Below, piece after piece: positions 25,954 through 32,949 of a stretch of DNA of 64,000 bases. The translations under genes were made by a program, and so were the position numbers. The stretch is from Guyparkeria halophila (GTDB lineage Bacteria > Pseudomonadota > Gammaproteobacteria > Halothiobacillales > Halothiobacillaceae), in NCBI RefSeq assembly GCF_034479635.1, contig NZ_CP140153.1, forward strand, positions 1,247,501 through 1,311,500. The letters are read 5' to 3'. A model generated the notes under the pieces. The model saw nothing but the letters and a program-made list of their open reading frames with translations. It was not told where the DNA came from and made no database searches. Numbering within the stretch: the stretch's first letter is position 1; the number at the start of each line of letters is the position of its first letter.

Positions 25954-26484
25954 TCAATGCCGCGTCGTGGCGGGAGAGCCGACCAGGTTTTGCGTGACCT
26001 CGGCCTTGGTGACGGTCTCGATCGAACGGGGCGCCGATTGGTCGAAGAAGGTGTCGAGGATGACGGCCGCGGCCATGGCGTCGATCTGGCCCTGATCGCG
26101 TTCGATGGCACGTCTACCCCGACGGTTGAGCAGACGCTCGGTGGCCTGCTCGGAGCTCAGACGTTCATCGACGACAAACACCGGCAGGCGGTAGCGCTCA
26201 CGCAGGCGATTGCCGAAGCGGCGGATGGCGGCGGCCTGCGGATAGCAGCGACCGGCATCGTCGATCGGCCAGCCCAGAACCAGCACATCGGGGCGCCATT
26301 CCTCGATCAGGGCCTCGATGGCCGCCCAGTCGATCTGGTCGGCGTTGCGATTGTGCAGGGTTGTCAGTGGACGGCCGGTGTCGAGGCGTCGGTCACCGAC
26401 GGCGATGCCGATACGCCACTCGCCGTAATCGAAACCCAGCGCCAGTGAGCCCGGCACCGGCGAGTCGGGCTGCGTGGCGGTCAT
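25954..26484 (-). CDS. ruvX: RuvX/YqgF putative pre-16S rRNA nuclease
   Basis: The 176-residue RNase H-fold protein has the YqgF motifs: ALGFDYGEWRIGIAVGD at the N-terminus, VLGWPID in the middle, VDERLSSEQA and the final acidic IDAMAAAVIL. Family members process the 5' end of 16S rRNA and were once proposed as Holliday junction resolvases. It has a longer C-terminal tail than E. coli YqgF. Its ATG shares one base with the algH stop codon. Confidence 0.92.
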   Translation of the reverse strand: MTATQPDSPVPGSLALGFDYGEWRIGIAVGDRRLDTGRPLTTLHNRNADQIDWAAIEALIEEWRPDVLVLGWPIDDAGRCYPQAAAIRRFGNRLRERYRLPVFVVDERLSSEQATERLLNRRGRRAIERDQGQIDAMAAAVILDTFFDQSAPRSIETVTKAEVTQNLVGSPATTRH

Positions 26485-27047
26485 CAGGCGTGGCCCGCCT
26501 CGCCGGAGAGCAGGTTGATGTCGATGCCGAGCTGGCTTGCTGCGGTCGTCCAGCGTTCCTCGATCGGCTGATCGAACAGGATCTCCTCGGTGGCCTCGAC
26601 GTTGAGCCAGCTGTTCTCGGCGATCTCGCGATCCATCTGCTCCCGGCTCCAGCCGGAGTAGCCAAGCGCGACAATGGCTTGCTTGGGGCCTGCTCCGTCG
26701 GCCAGTGCCTGCAGGATATCCTTAGAGGTGGTCAGGCCGATGCGATCGGTCACCTCGAGGGTCGATTCCCAGCCGCCGTGGGGGGCGTGCAGGACGAAGC
26801 CTCGCTCAAGGGCGATCGGGCCCCCCATGTACACCGGCCGGCTGCGGACGTCGGGGTCGGTGCAGGTGATGCTCATGTGGTCGAGGATGTCGCCGAGGTC
26901 GAGCTCCAGTGGGCGGTTGATGGTGATGCCCATCACGCCCTCGTCGTTGTCTTCGCAGATGTACGTCACGCTGTGGCTGAAGTTGGGGTCCTCCAGGTTG
27001 GGCATGGCGATCAGGAGCTGGTTGGTCAGCGAGCTGTTTTCTTGCAT
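26484..27047 (-). CDS. AlgH/YqgE family protein
   Basis: This 187-residue protein is a full-length UPF0301 (AlgH/YqgE) member. Characteristic stretches are LTNQLLIAMPNLEDPNFSHSVTYIC, GVMGITINRPL, VYMGGPIALERGFVLH and VALGYSGWSREQMDREI. The molecular function is unresolved; in Pseudomonas the gene was linked to alginate regulation. It is the first gene of the algH-ruvX-pyrR-pyrB-pyrC' unit, an order shared with pseudomonads. Confidence 0.93.
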   Translation of the reverse strand: MQENSSLTNQLLIAMPNLEDPNFSHSVTYICEDNDEGVMGITINRPLELDLGDILDHMSITCTDPDVRSRPVYMGGPIALERGFVLHAPHGGWESTLEVTDRIGLTTSKDILQALADGAGPKQAIVALGYSGWSREQMDREIAENSWLNVEATEEILFDQPIEERWTTAASQLGIDINLLSGEAGHA

Positions 27048-27124
27048 GGTCTCCCCAGTATTGGTGGCGGGCGCGTTGCCTTCAAGTCCGAACGCGGCGA
27101 GCGTCGGAGCATGGGCCTTTCGCC

Positions 27125-28093
27125 TCAGCGGCTCGTTCCGCGCCGGCGATTGGGTGCGCCGCCGCCCTTGCGTCGCGAGGTGGCCGGCTTGATGGTCGTC
27201 TCGCGCTTGAGCGAATGGCCGACCGGGCCGGCGCTCTTGCCGCCCCCGCCGCGGCGGGGTTGGGCGCGTTTGTTGTCACGCACCGACTGGCCGGCCTTGA
27301 ACGGCTTGTGGGCGCGGCGTGCGTCGTGGCGTCCCAGCGTCTTCTGCCGGGTCTCGGCCTTGAGGCCCACCAGTTCGGCCAGCGCACCCTGGACGTCGGG
27401 TTCGAGTTCCTGGACCTTGCCGGGCCGCAGACGCGGCGGCAGGGTGACCCCGGCGTAGCTGATGCGGATCAGCCTGGATACCGCACCGTTGACGGCCTCG
27501 ATCATGCGACGCACCTCGCGGTTGCGCCCCTCGTGCAAGGTGACGTGGTACCAGTGGTTTTGCCCCTGGCCGCCGGCGTCGGCCAGGCGCTTGAAGCTGG
27601 CCGGCCCGTCCTCGAGCTGGACCCCTTCGAGCAGTTGTTTCTGCTGTTCGTCACTCAGGCCGCCGAACACGCGGACAGCGTAGGTGCGCTCGATGCCGTA
27701 GCTCGGGTGCATCAACCGGTTGGCCAGTTCGCCGTCGTTGGTCACCAGCAGCAGCCCGCTGGTATTGAAGTCCAGCCGACCGACCGTGATCCAGCGGCCC
27801 TCACGGATCGGCGGCAGGTTTTCGGCGACCGTGGGCCGACCCTGGGGGTCGTGATTGGCCGTGATCTGTCCTTCGGGCTTGTGGTAGATCAATACCCGGC
27901 GGACCGGCCGCACGTCGGGTACCTGCAGGCGTCGGTCACCCATCTCGATGATGTCGCCCGGGCCCGCCTGGTCGCCGAGGGTCGCGGTCTGACCGTTGAC
28001 GCGGACCGCGCCCTCGGCGATCCAGTTCTCGATCTTGCGACGCGAGCCCAGCCCCATGGCCGCAAGGACCTTCTGCAAGCGCTGTTTTTCCAT
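27125..28093 (-). CDS. rluB: 23S rRNA pseudouridine synthase (RluB family)
   Basis: The protein is 322 residues. An S4-type RNA-binding domain (about 1-60: KVLAAMGLGSRRKIENWIAEGAVRVNG) precedes the pseudouridine synthase domain with the catalytic GRLDFNTSGLLLVTNDGEL. The subfamily motif GRNREVRRM follows. A very basic, Gly/Arg-rich tail extends from about residue 245. RluB isomerises U2605 of 23S rRNA in E. coli. The ATG at 28093 has GAGGAG six bases upstream, so the overlapping ATG at 28099 is less likely. Confidence 0.9.
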   Translation of the reverse strand: MEKQRLQKVLAAMGLGSRRKIENWIAEGAVRVNGQTATLGDQAGPGDIIEMGDRRLQVPDVRPVRRVLIYHKPEGQITANHDPQGRPTVAENLPPIREGRWITVGRLDFNTSGLLLVTNDGELANRLMHPSYGIERTYAVRVFGGLSDEQQKQLLEGVQLEDGPASFKRLADAGGQGQNHWYHVTLHEGRNREVRRMIEAVNGAVSRLIRISYAGVTLPPRLRPGKVQELEPDVQGALAELVGLKAETRQKTLGRHDARRAHKPFKAGQSVRDNKRAQPRRGGGGKSAGPVGHSLKRETTIKPATSRRKGGGAPNRRRGTSR

Positions 28094-28434
28094 GGCCATC
28101 TCCTCGTGTCGCGGGTATCCGCGTGGGTTGCGTTGGCCCGCGTGGTCAACACGCGCGGCAAACGCCATAAAAAGGCCGGGCATTCTATCAGGTTCGCCTG
28201 ATCCGACCGACGCAAATGCCTGGTGATGACGTGGATCAGCGAGACCGCACCGGCACGAATAGACGAGCGGGGCGCTTTGCGCCTACGCTTGGGCAGCACG
28301 GTTGTCAGCGTTTGCATGGCATGGCTCGTCGGGGTGACGCTACCGGTCGGGGCCAGCGCCGCTGACGCCGTCGATAGTTTTTATCCGATCAATCTGCCGA
28401 GACCGCCCGGTTCATGCCCGAAAAAGGATCTTCC
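28094..28434. other. divergent intergenic region, rluB / mla operon
   Basis: These 341 bases lie between divergent genes. They hold a small hairpin at about 28188-28203 (ATCAGG TTCG CCTGAT) and a doubtful small open frame listed separately. No convincing promoter pair was recognised. Confidence 0.4.
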
Positions 28435-28438
28435 GTGA
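28223..28438 (+). CDS. possible small exported peptide, doubtful
   Basis: A 71-codon frame ends in a four-base GTGA overlap with the preferred start of the mlaE-like gene. It contains a signal-peptide-like stretch (VVSVCMAWLVGVTLPVGASAADA) and a short, Pro-rich tail (INLPRPPGSCPKKDLP). In its favour are the coupling-type overlap and the signal-like sequence. Against it are no ribosome-binding site before its start codons and no recognised homologue. It may simply be leader sequence. Confidence 0.2.
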   Translation: MMTWISETAPARIDERGALRLRLGSTVVSVCMAWLVGVTLPVGASAADAVDSFYPINLPRPPGSCPKKDLP

Positions 28439-29574
28439 ATGCCTCGCCGCGTATCGCCCTCGAGCGGGGCGAAGGAGATGGGTGGTGCCTGCAGTTGGCC
28501 GGTGAATGGACCCTGGCGCAATCCGAGGCCCTGTCCACAATCGATCGGTCGCTACCGGCCGGGTTCGGCGACCCGGCCGGGGCCGGCCAGACGATTCAGG
28601 TCGCCGGGGAGGTCGAGGCACTCGACAGTGCCGGGGCGCTGAGACTCGCCCGAATTGTCGAGCGGTTGGAGCAGGGCGGCGCGACGGTGGACCTCGCGGC
28701 GTTGCCGCAGGGGCAACGCAACGTGATCGTGTTGCTCAAGGGCCGTCTGCCGCCACCGAACACACCCCGGCCGCCCCGCGAGAAGCTGTTGGCGAAAATC
28801 GGCCGCGCCACCGTCGCCAAGTTCACCGAGGGCAATGCCTTCCTCGCGTTTATCGGCGAACTGGTGGTGCGCGGCGGGAAGTTGATCGCGTTCCCCTGGC
28901 GGATCCGTTGGCGCGAGGTGGTAGCCGAGATCGAGGCAGCCGGGTTGCGTGCACTCGGTATTGTCGGCCTGCTCTCGTTCCTGGTCGGGATGGTGATGGC
29001 CTACCAGGCCGGCGCGACCCTGGCCGATTTCGGTGCCAACATCCTGATCGTCAACCTGGTCGCCATCATCACCCTGCGCGAGATGGGGCCGCTGTTGACC
29101 GCCATCATCGTCGCCGGGCGGACGGGGTCCTCGTATACCGCGCAACTGGGCACGATGCGGATTACCGAGGAGATCGACGCGTTGCGGTCGATCGGCATTT
29201 CACCGTTCGACATGCTCATCCTGCCCAAGATCATCGCCTTGATGGTGGTGCTGCCCCTGTTGACGGTGTTCGCCAACCTGCTGGGGTTGCTGGGCGGGGC
29301 GGTGGTCGCGGCCTACCGTTTCGAGGTGAGCTTTGCCGTCTATTTCGATCGATTGCCGGAGGTGGTCGATCTGACCACGCTGATGCTCGGGCTGATCAAG
29401 ACGCCGGTATTCGCCATCGCGATCGCATTGATCGGGTGCATGCAGGGGATGCGAGTGGCGGGAAGTGCGCTGGCGGTCGGGCGGGCGACCACCGTCAGCG
29501 TGGTGCAGGCGACCTTCCTGGTGATCGTGCTGGATGCCGGGTTCTCCGTGCTTTTCAACCTGATGGGGTACTGA
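28435..29574 (+). CDS. mlaE: STAS-MlaE fusion, permease of an Mla/MCE-type lipid ABC transporter
   Basis: The 379-residue protein has an N-terminal domain of about 100 residues that resembles STAS (MlaB-like, around EVEALDSAGALRLARIVERL). The MlaE permease domain follows, with EIEAAGLRALGIVGLLSFLVGMV, ITLREMGPLLTAIIVAGRTGSSYTAQLGTM and a hydrophobic C-terminus. The complex moves phospholipid or related lipid between the two membranes. The chosen start is GTG at 28435 with AAGGA six bases upstream; ATG at 28414 has no site. The ATPase, MCE and lipoprotein genes follow closely. Confidence 0.9.
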   Translation: MNASPRIALERGEGDGWCLQLAGEWTLAQSEALSTIDRSLPAGFGDPAGAGQTIQVAGEVEALDSAGALRLARIVERLEQGGATVDLAALPQGQRNVIVLLKGRLPPPNTPRPPREKLLAKIGRATVAKFTEGNAFLAFIGELVVRGGKLIAFPWRIRWREVVAEIEAAGLRALGIVGLLSFLVGMVMAYQAGATLADFGANILIVNLVAIITLREMGPLLTAIIVAGRTGSSYTAQLGTMRITEEIDALRSIGISPFDMLILPKIIALMVVLPLLTVFANLLGLLGGAVVAAYRFEVSFAVYFDRLPEVVDLTTLMLGLIKTPVFAIAIALIGCMQGMRVAGSALAVGRATTVSVVQATFLVIVLDAGFSVLFNLMGY

Positions 29575-29580
29575 GCAGCG

Positions 29581-30414
29581 ATGGTATCCGCGGTACACAA
29601 CTCGGCACAGAACGAATCGGCGGCGCCGGTCGCTCGTCTGAGCGGCATTCGCAATTGTTTTGGCGAGGAATGCGTTCACGATGACCTGAGCCTCGAGCTC
29701 CCCCGGGGGCGCATTACCGCGCTGGTCGGTGGGTCGGGAAGCGGCAAGACGGTCCTGCTGCGCACCCTGTCAATGTTGCGCCGCCCGGACGCCGGGCAAC
29801 TGGAACTGTTCGGCAAGGATGCCCTCGCAGTGGGCGAGCGCGGCCAACGTGATCTGCGGCGGCGGATTGGCCTGCTGTTCCAGGGCGGGGCCCTGTTCAC
29901 CGCCCTGACGGTGCTGGAAAACGTCATGTTGCCGATGCGCGAACACACATCGGTTCGGGGCCACTGGCTGGAGGAACTGGCGATGAGCAAGGTGTTGCTG
30001 GCCGGCCTGCCCGCCGACAGCGCCGGCAAGTACCCGGCCGAACTGTCGGGCGGCATGGTCAAGCGCGCGGCCCTGGCTCGCGCCCTGGCGCTCGATCCGA
30101 GCCTGCTGATCCTCGACGAGCCAACCTCGGGGCTCGATCCGATCGCCGCGGCGGGGTTTGATGCCCTTATCCGCGAGCTGACCGATTCACTCGGGCTGAC
30201 CGTGATCCAGGCCACGCACGATCTCGATTCGATCTGGCGCGGTTCGGATCTAGTGGCCTTTCTGGCTCGAAAGCGCGTGCTGGCCTTCGCCCCGGCGGCC
30301 GAACTGGCACAGCGCGAGGAGCAGGAGCTGGTTGCGTATTTTCGCGGCGAGCGGTCGGCAGAGTATGCGAAACTCGAATCAAGTCAGGCGGGAACAAGCC
30401 GGGGGAACAGCTAG
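29581..30414 (+). CDS. mlaF: ATP-binding subunit of the Mla/MCE-type transporter
   Basis: The 277-residue ABC ATPase has Walker A GGSGSGKT, a Q-loop in LLFQGGALF, the signature LSGGMVKRAALARAL and Walker B LLILDEPTSGLDP. The GGALF and SGGMxKR versions are characteristic of the MlaF/Ttg2A branch. It sits six bases after the STAS-MlaE gene and supplies energy to it. The N-terminal 15 residues are polar and probably disordered. Confidence 0.92.
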   Translation: MVSAVHNSAQNESAAPVARLSGIRNCFGEECVHDDLSLELPRGRITALVGGSGSGKTVLLRTLSMLRRPDAGQLELFGKDALAVGERGQRDLRRRIGLLFQGGALFTALTVLENVMLPMREHTSVRGHWLEELAMSKVLLAGLPADSAGKYPAELSGGMVKRAALARALALDPSLLILDEPTSGLDPIAAAGFDALIRELTDSLGLTVIQATHDLDSIWRGSDLVAFLARKRVLAFAPAAELAQREEQELVAYFRGERSAEYAKLESSQAGTSRGNS

Positions 30415-30423
30415 GGCGCAGTC

Positions 30424-31395
30424 ATGGAGTCAAAGGTCAATTACAGCATCGTGGGGTTGTTCGTTGTGCTGCTGCTCGGCGCGTCGGCGTTGACGGCCTG
30501 GTGGCTTTACAACGGCGGCTCCTCGCGTCAGTACAGCCCCTATCTCGTCTACGCCTCCGACAGCGTTTCCGGCCTGAATAGCGACAGCCGGGTCTACTAC
30601 CACGGGGTGGACGTTGGCTACGTCGATGAAATCCGCATCGATCGCGACAATCCGGACAACATCCGCATCCGCCTGCTGATCGACCAGACCGTTCCCATCC
30701 GGGCCGATACCAGCGCCCAGTTGCAACCGCAGGGCGTCACGGGCCTGAGCGTGCTCAACCTCAAGGGCGGTTCGGCCGATGACGACCTGCCGGCCGCCCC
30801 GGACGCCTGCTGTCCGGTTATTCCGTACGAGCCGTCGCTGTTTTCCAAGCTCGAAGGCGGACTCAATGACACCATGGTGCGGCTGGTCGCCGTCAGTGAA
30901 CGCATCGATCGCTTGCTGAGCGAGGAAAACCTGCAGGCGGTCGAGCGCACCGCCACGAATTTGGACCAGCTCACCGGCACGCTCGCCGAGGAGCGCGAGA
31001 CGCTTCGTTCCCTGTTGAAAAATGCCTCGCGAACCGCGGAGAACACCGCCGAGCTCACCGAGAACGGCGAGCGCCTTCTCGCCCGTGCCGACGGCACCAT
31101 GGATTCCCTTGACCAGGCGATCGGCAAGTTCTCGGCGACCATGGATACCGTCGACGAAACGGCCGACCGGGTGGCCACGGCGGCCGAGGTGACGGTCGGC
31201 TTCAGCCAGGCCGGTGAACGGGCCGCCGATGAGATCTCGCGCCAGACCTTGCCCGACATCAGTCTGCTGATTCGTGATCTGCGGGACTTGTCGCGCCGAC
31301 TGAGCGACTTTACCTCGACGCTCGATGACGATCCGTCGCGGGCGATCTTCGGTGGTGACCAGCGCGCACCGGGGCCCGGCGAGACGAGCCGCTGA
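30424..31395 (+). CDS. MCE-domain lipid-binding protein (MlaD-like)
   Basis: The 323-residue protein has an N-terminal transmembrane anchor (about 7-28), then one MCE domain (about 38-120). That domain contains VSGLNSDSRVYYHGVDVGYV and LQPQGVTGLSVLNLKGG. A long, helical C-terminal region (about 140-310) is rich in heptad-like Leu/Ala and probably forms the hydrophobic tunnel or coiled coil. It is anchored in the inner membrane facing the periplasm. It is longer than E. coli MlaD (about 183 residues) because of the helical part. Confidence 0.9.
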   Translation: MESKVNYSIVGLFVVLLLGASALTAWWLYNGGSSRQYSPYLVYASDSVSGLNSDSRVYYHGVDVGYVDEIRIDRDNPDNIRIRLLIDQTVPIRADTSAQLQPQGVTGLSVLNLKGGSADDDLPAAPDACCPVIPYEPSLFSKLEGGLNDTMVRLVAVSERIDRLLSEENLQAVERTATNLDQLTGTLAEERETLRSLLKNASRTAENTAELTENGERLLARADGTMDSLDQAIGKFSATMDTVDETADRVATAAEVTVGFSQAGERAADEISRQTLPDISLLIRDLRDLSRRLSDFTSTLDDDPSRAIFGGDQRAPGPGETSR

Positions 31396-31430
31396 ATGCG
31401 CCTCTCGACCCGAACCAGGATGACAGGAAC

Positions 31431-32108
31431 ATGATTCAACGTGTTGAAACGAAACGGAAGTTGGCGGCACCTCGGTTGCTGGTGACGCTCGCTGTCGCGT
31501 TGCTGCTGGGCGGTTGCGCCATCTTGCCGGAACGGGGCGGGGAGCCGCAGCAGTGGCGGCTGGTCGCGCCCGATCCGACGGTGGAGGGCAACGACATCAG
31601 GGAGCCGGTGATTGTCCGGTTGATCGAGACACGCGCCGCCAGTGCAATCGACCGACGGGACATGGCCTACAGCCGCGGGCGTCAGTCACTGGCCTACTAC
31701 CGCGACAACCGCTGGGCCAGCCCACCCGGCGTGATGCTCAACGAAATCATCGATGAAACCCTTTCCACTCGGTCCTGGGTGCGGACCGTCATTCGCGGCA
31801 GTGCGCGTGTGCCGGCCGACCTGAGCCTGTATTGCGAGATCCAGCGCCTGGAGCATCAACTCGGGCCGGGTGAGCTAACGCCGCCGGGGCAGGTGCAGAT
31901 GAAGGTGGCGTGTAGCTGGTACCGCGCGTCCGAACGACAACTGGTCGAGGCGATGGTCTTCGATGAAACCCTCGAGCTTGCGACCAATAACGCCGCGCGC
32001 TACGCTGAGGGCGCCCAGGCGCTGGTCGACCGGTTTATGACACGGCTCGTCGCCCAGGGGGCCACGCTCGCCGCCACTACCTCCTCGTTGCCCCCGGAGA
32101 CGGACTGA
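31431..32108 (+). CDS. ABC-type transport auxiliary lipoprotein (PqiC/YmbA-like)
   Basis: The 225-residue protein carries a lipoprotein signal ending in the lipobox LLGGC (Cys about 28). The mature part resembles the PF03886-type auxiliary lipoproteins that accompany MCE transporters (PqiC in E. coli): IVRLIETRAASAIDRRDMAYSRG, LAYYRDNRWASPPGVML, and a C-terminal helix. It probably acts at the outer membrane as the end point of the lipid bridge. It is the last gene of the operon, 36 bases after the MCE gene. Confidence 0.85.
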   Translation: MIQRVETKRKLAAPRLLVTLAVALLLGGCAILPERGGEPQQWRLVAPDPTVEGNDIREPVIVRLIETRAASAIDRRDMAYSRGRQSLAYYRDNRWASPPGVMLNEIIDETLSTRSWVRTVIRGSARVPADLSLYCEIQRLEHQLGPGELTPPGQVQMKVACSWYRASERQLVEAMVFDETLELATNNAARYAEGAQALVDRFMTRLVAQGATLAATTSSLPPETD

Positions 32109-32114
32109 CGGCCG

Positions 32115-32825
32115 TTATCGAGTTTGTTGGGCCTCCTGATACCAGGCATCGGGAATCGGCAGATGACCGGTCTTGACCCAGATGGTGCAGCCGGTTTCGG
32201 AGTAGGGCTGGTGCAGGCTCCAGTGGGGATTGCGTAACCAGGTCCCGGCGGGGTAGCGGCCGTGCTCGTCGGCGAAGGTCCCTTCCAGCACGTAGATTTC
32301 CTCGCCGCCGAAGTGATGGTGCGGCGTGAAATGCGTGCCCGGCGCCCATCGCACCAGGGCGGTGTGCTCGCCCTCGAAGCCGGCCAGGGGCATGACCTCC
32401 AGTCCGTCGACCAGGCCCGCCTGCCAGGGCGTGGCCTTGGTATCCACCACGACCTGTTCGTGTTCACGCGGGTCGAGGTGGTGGAGCTTCACCAGGATCA
32501 CGCAGCCATCCGGCGCGCTCGGGCTGTGCCGCGAGCCGGGTGGGTTGCGCACGTAGTGACCGGCGGGGAAGCAGCCGCTCTCGTCGCAGAACGCTCCTTC
32601 CAGTACCAGGAACTCTTCGCCGCCGTGGTGCACGTGCTCCGGAAACGACGCGCCCGCGGCGAATCGCACCAGGCTGGTGGCCCGGGTGCCGTCGCCGCCC
32701 TCGCGCTCGATCAGCTTGCGCTCTACGGTCGGCTCCGGGGATTGCACCCAGGGCAGGGTGTTGGTGTCCACGCGGGCGCGCTCGAACAGGTCGGCGTGCA
32801 GGGGAGTCAGCGGGTGTTCGGCCAT
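32115..32825 (-). CDS. double-cupin protein, ChrR-like cupin domains
   Basis: From ATG at 32825 the protein is 236 residues and consists of two similar cupin domains. Each carries the metal-binding pattern: FPEHVHHGGEEFLVLEG (about residues 61-77) and FTPHHHFGGEEIYVLEG. Each repeats the PAG-x-W/Y-x-RNP segment further on. This is the cupin type found at the C-terminus of ChrR anti-sigma factors and in small standalone proteins, binding Zn or Fe. The N-terminal zinc anti-sigma domain of ChrR is absent, so an anti-sigma role is not supported. It converges with the Mla operon. Confidence 0.8.
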   Translation of the reverse strand: MAEHPLTPLHADLFERARVDTNTLPWVQSPEPTVERKLIEREGGDGTRATSLVRFAAGASFPEHVHHGGEEFLVLEGAFCDESGCFPAGHYVRNPPGSRHSPSAPDGCVILVKLHHLDPREHEQVVVDTKATPWQAGLVDGLEVMPLAGFEGEHTALVRWAPGTHFTPHHHFGGEEIYVLEGTFADEHGRYPAGTWLRNPHWSLHQPYSETGCTIWVKTGHLPIPDAWYQEAQQTR

Positions 32826-32872
32826 CGGTCCGGTAGTCCTGAGGTGTTCACGGGAGCCCAAGCGTAGACAAA

Positions 32873-32911
32873 AAAAACCGCGACCGGTCGGATTGGCGGG
32901 TCGCGGTTTTT
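32873..32911. terminator. terminator after the RND efflux operon
   Basis: A 13-bp perfect stem (AAAAACCGCGACC / GGTCGCGGTTTTT) is flanked by an A-run on the left. On the reverse strand this forms a hairpin with a U-run, about 40 bases after the stop of the RND pump gene. The cupin promoter must therefore lie in the roughly 45 bases between it and the cupin start. Confidence 0.88.
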
Positions 32912-32949
32912 GTCTTTCGGCAGCAGACGGCTGCGTCAGATTGCTCGTG

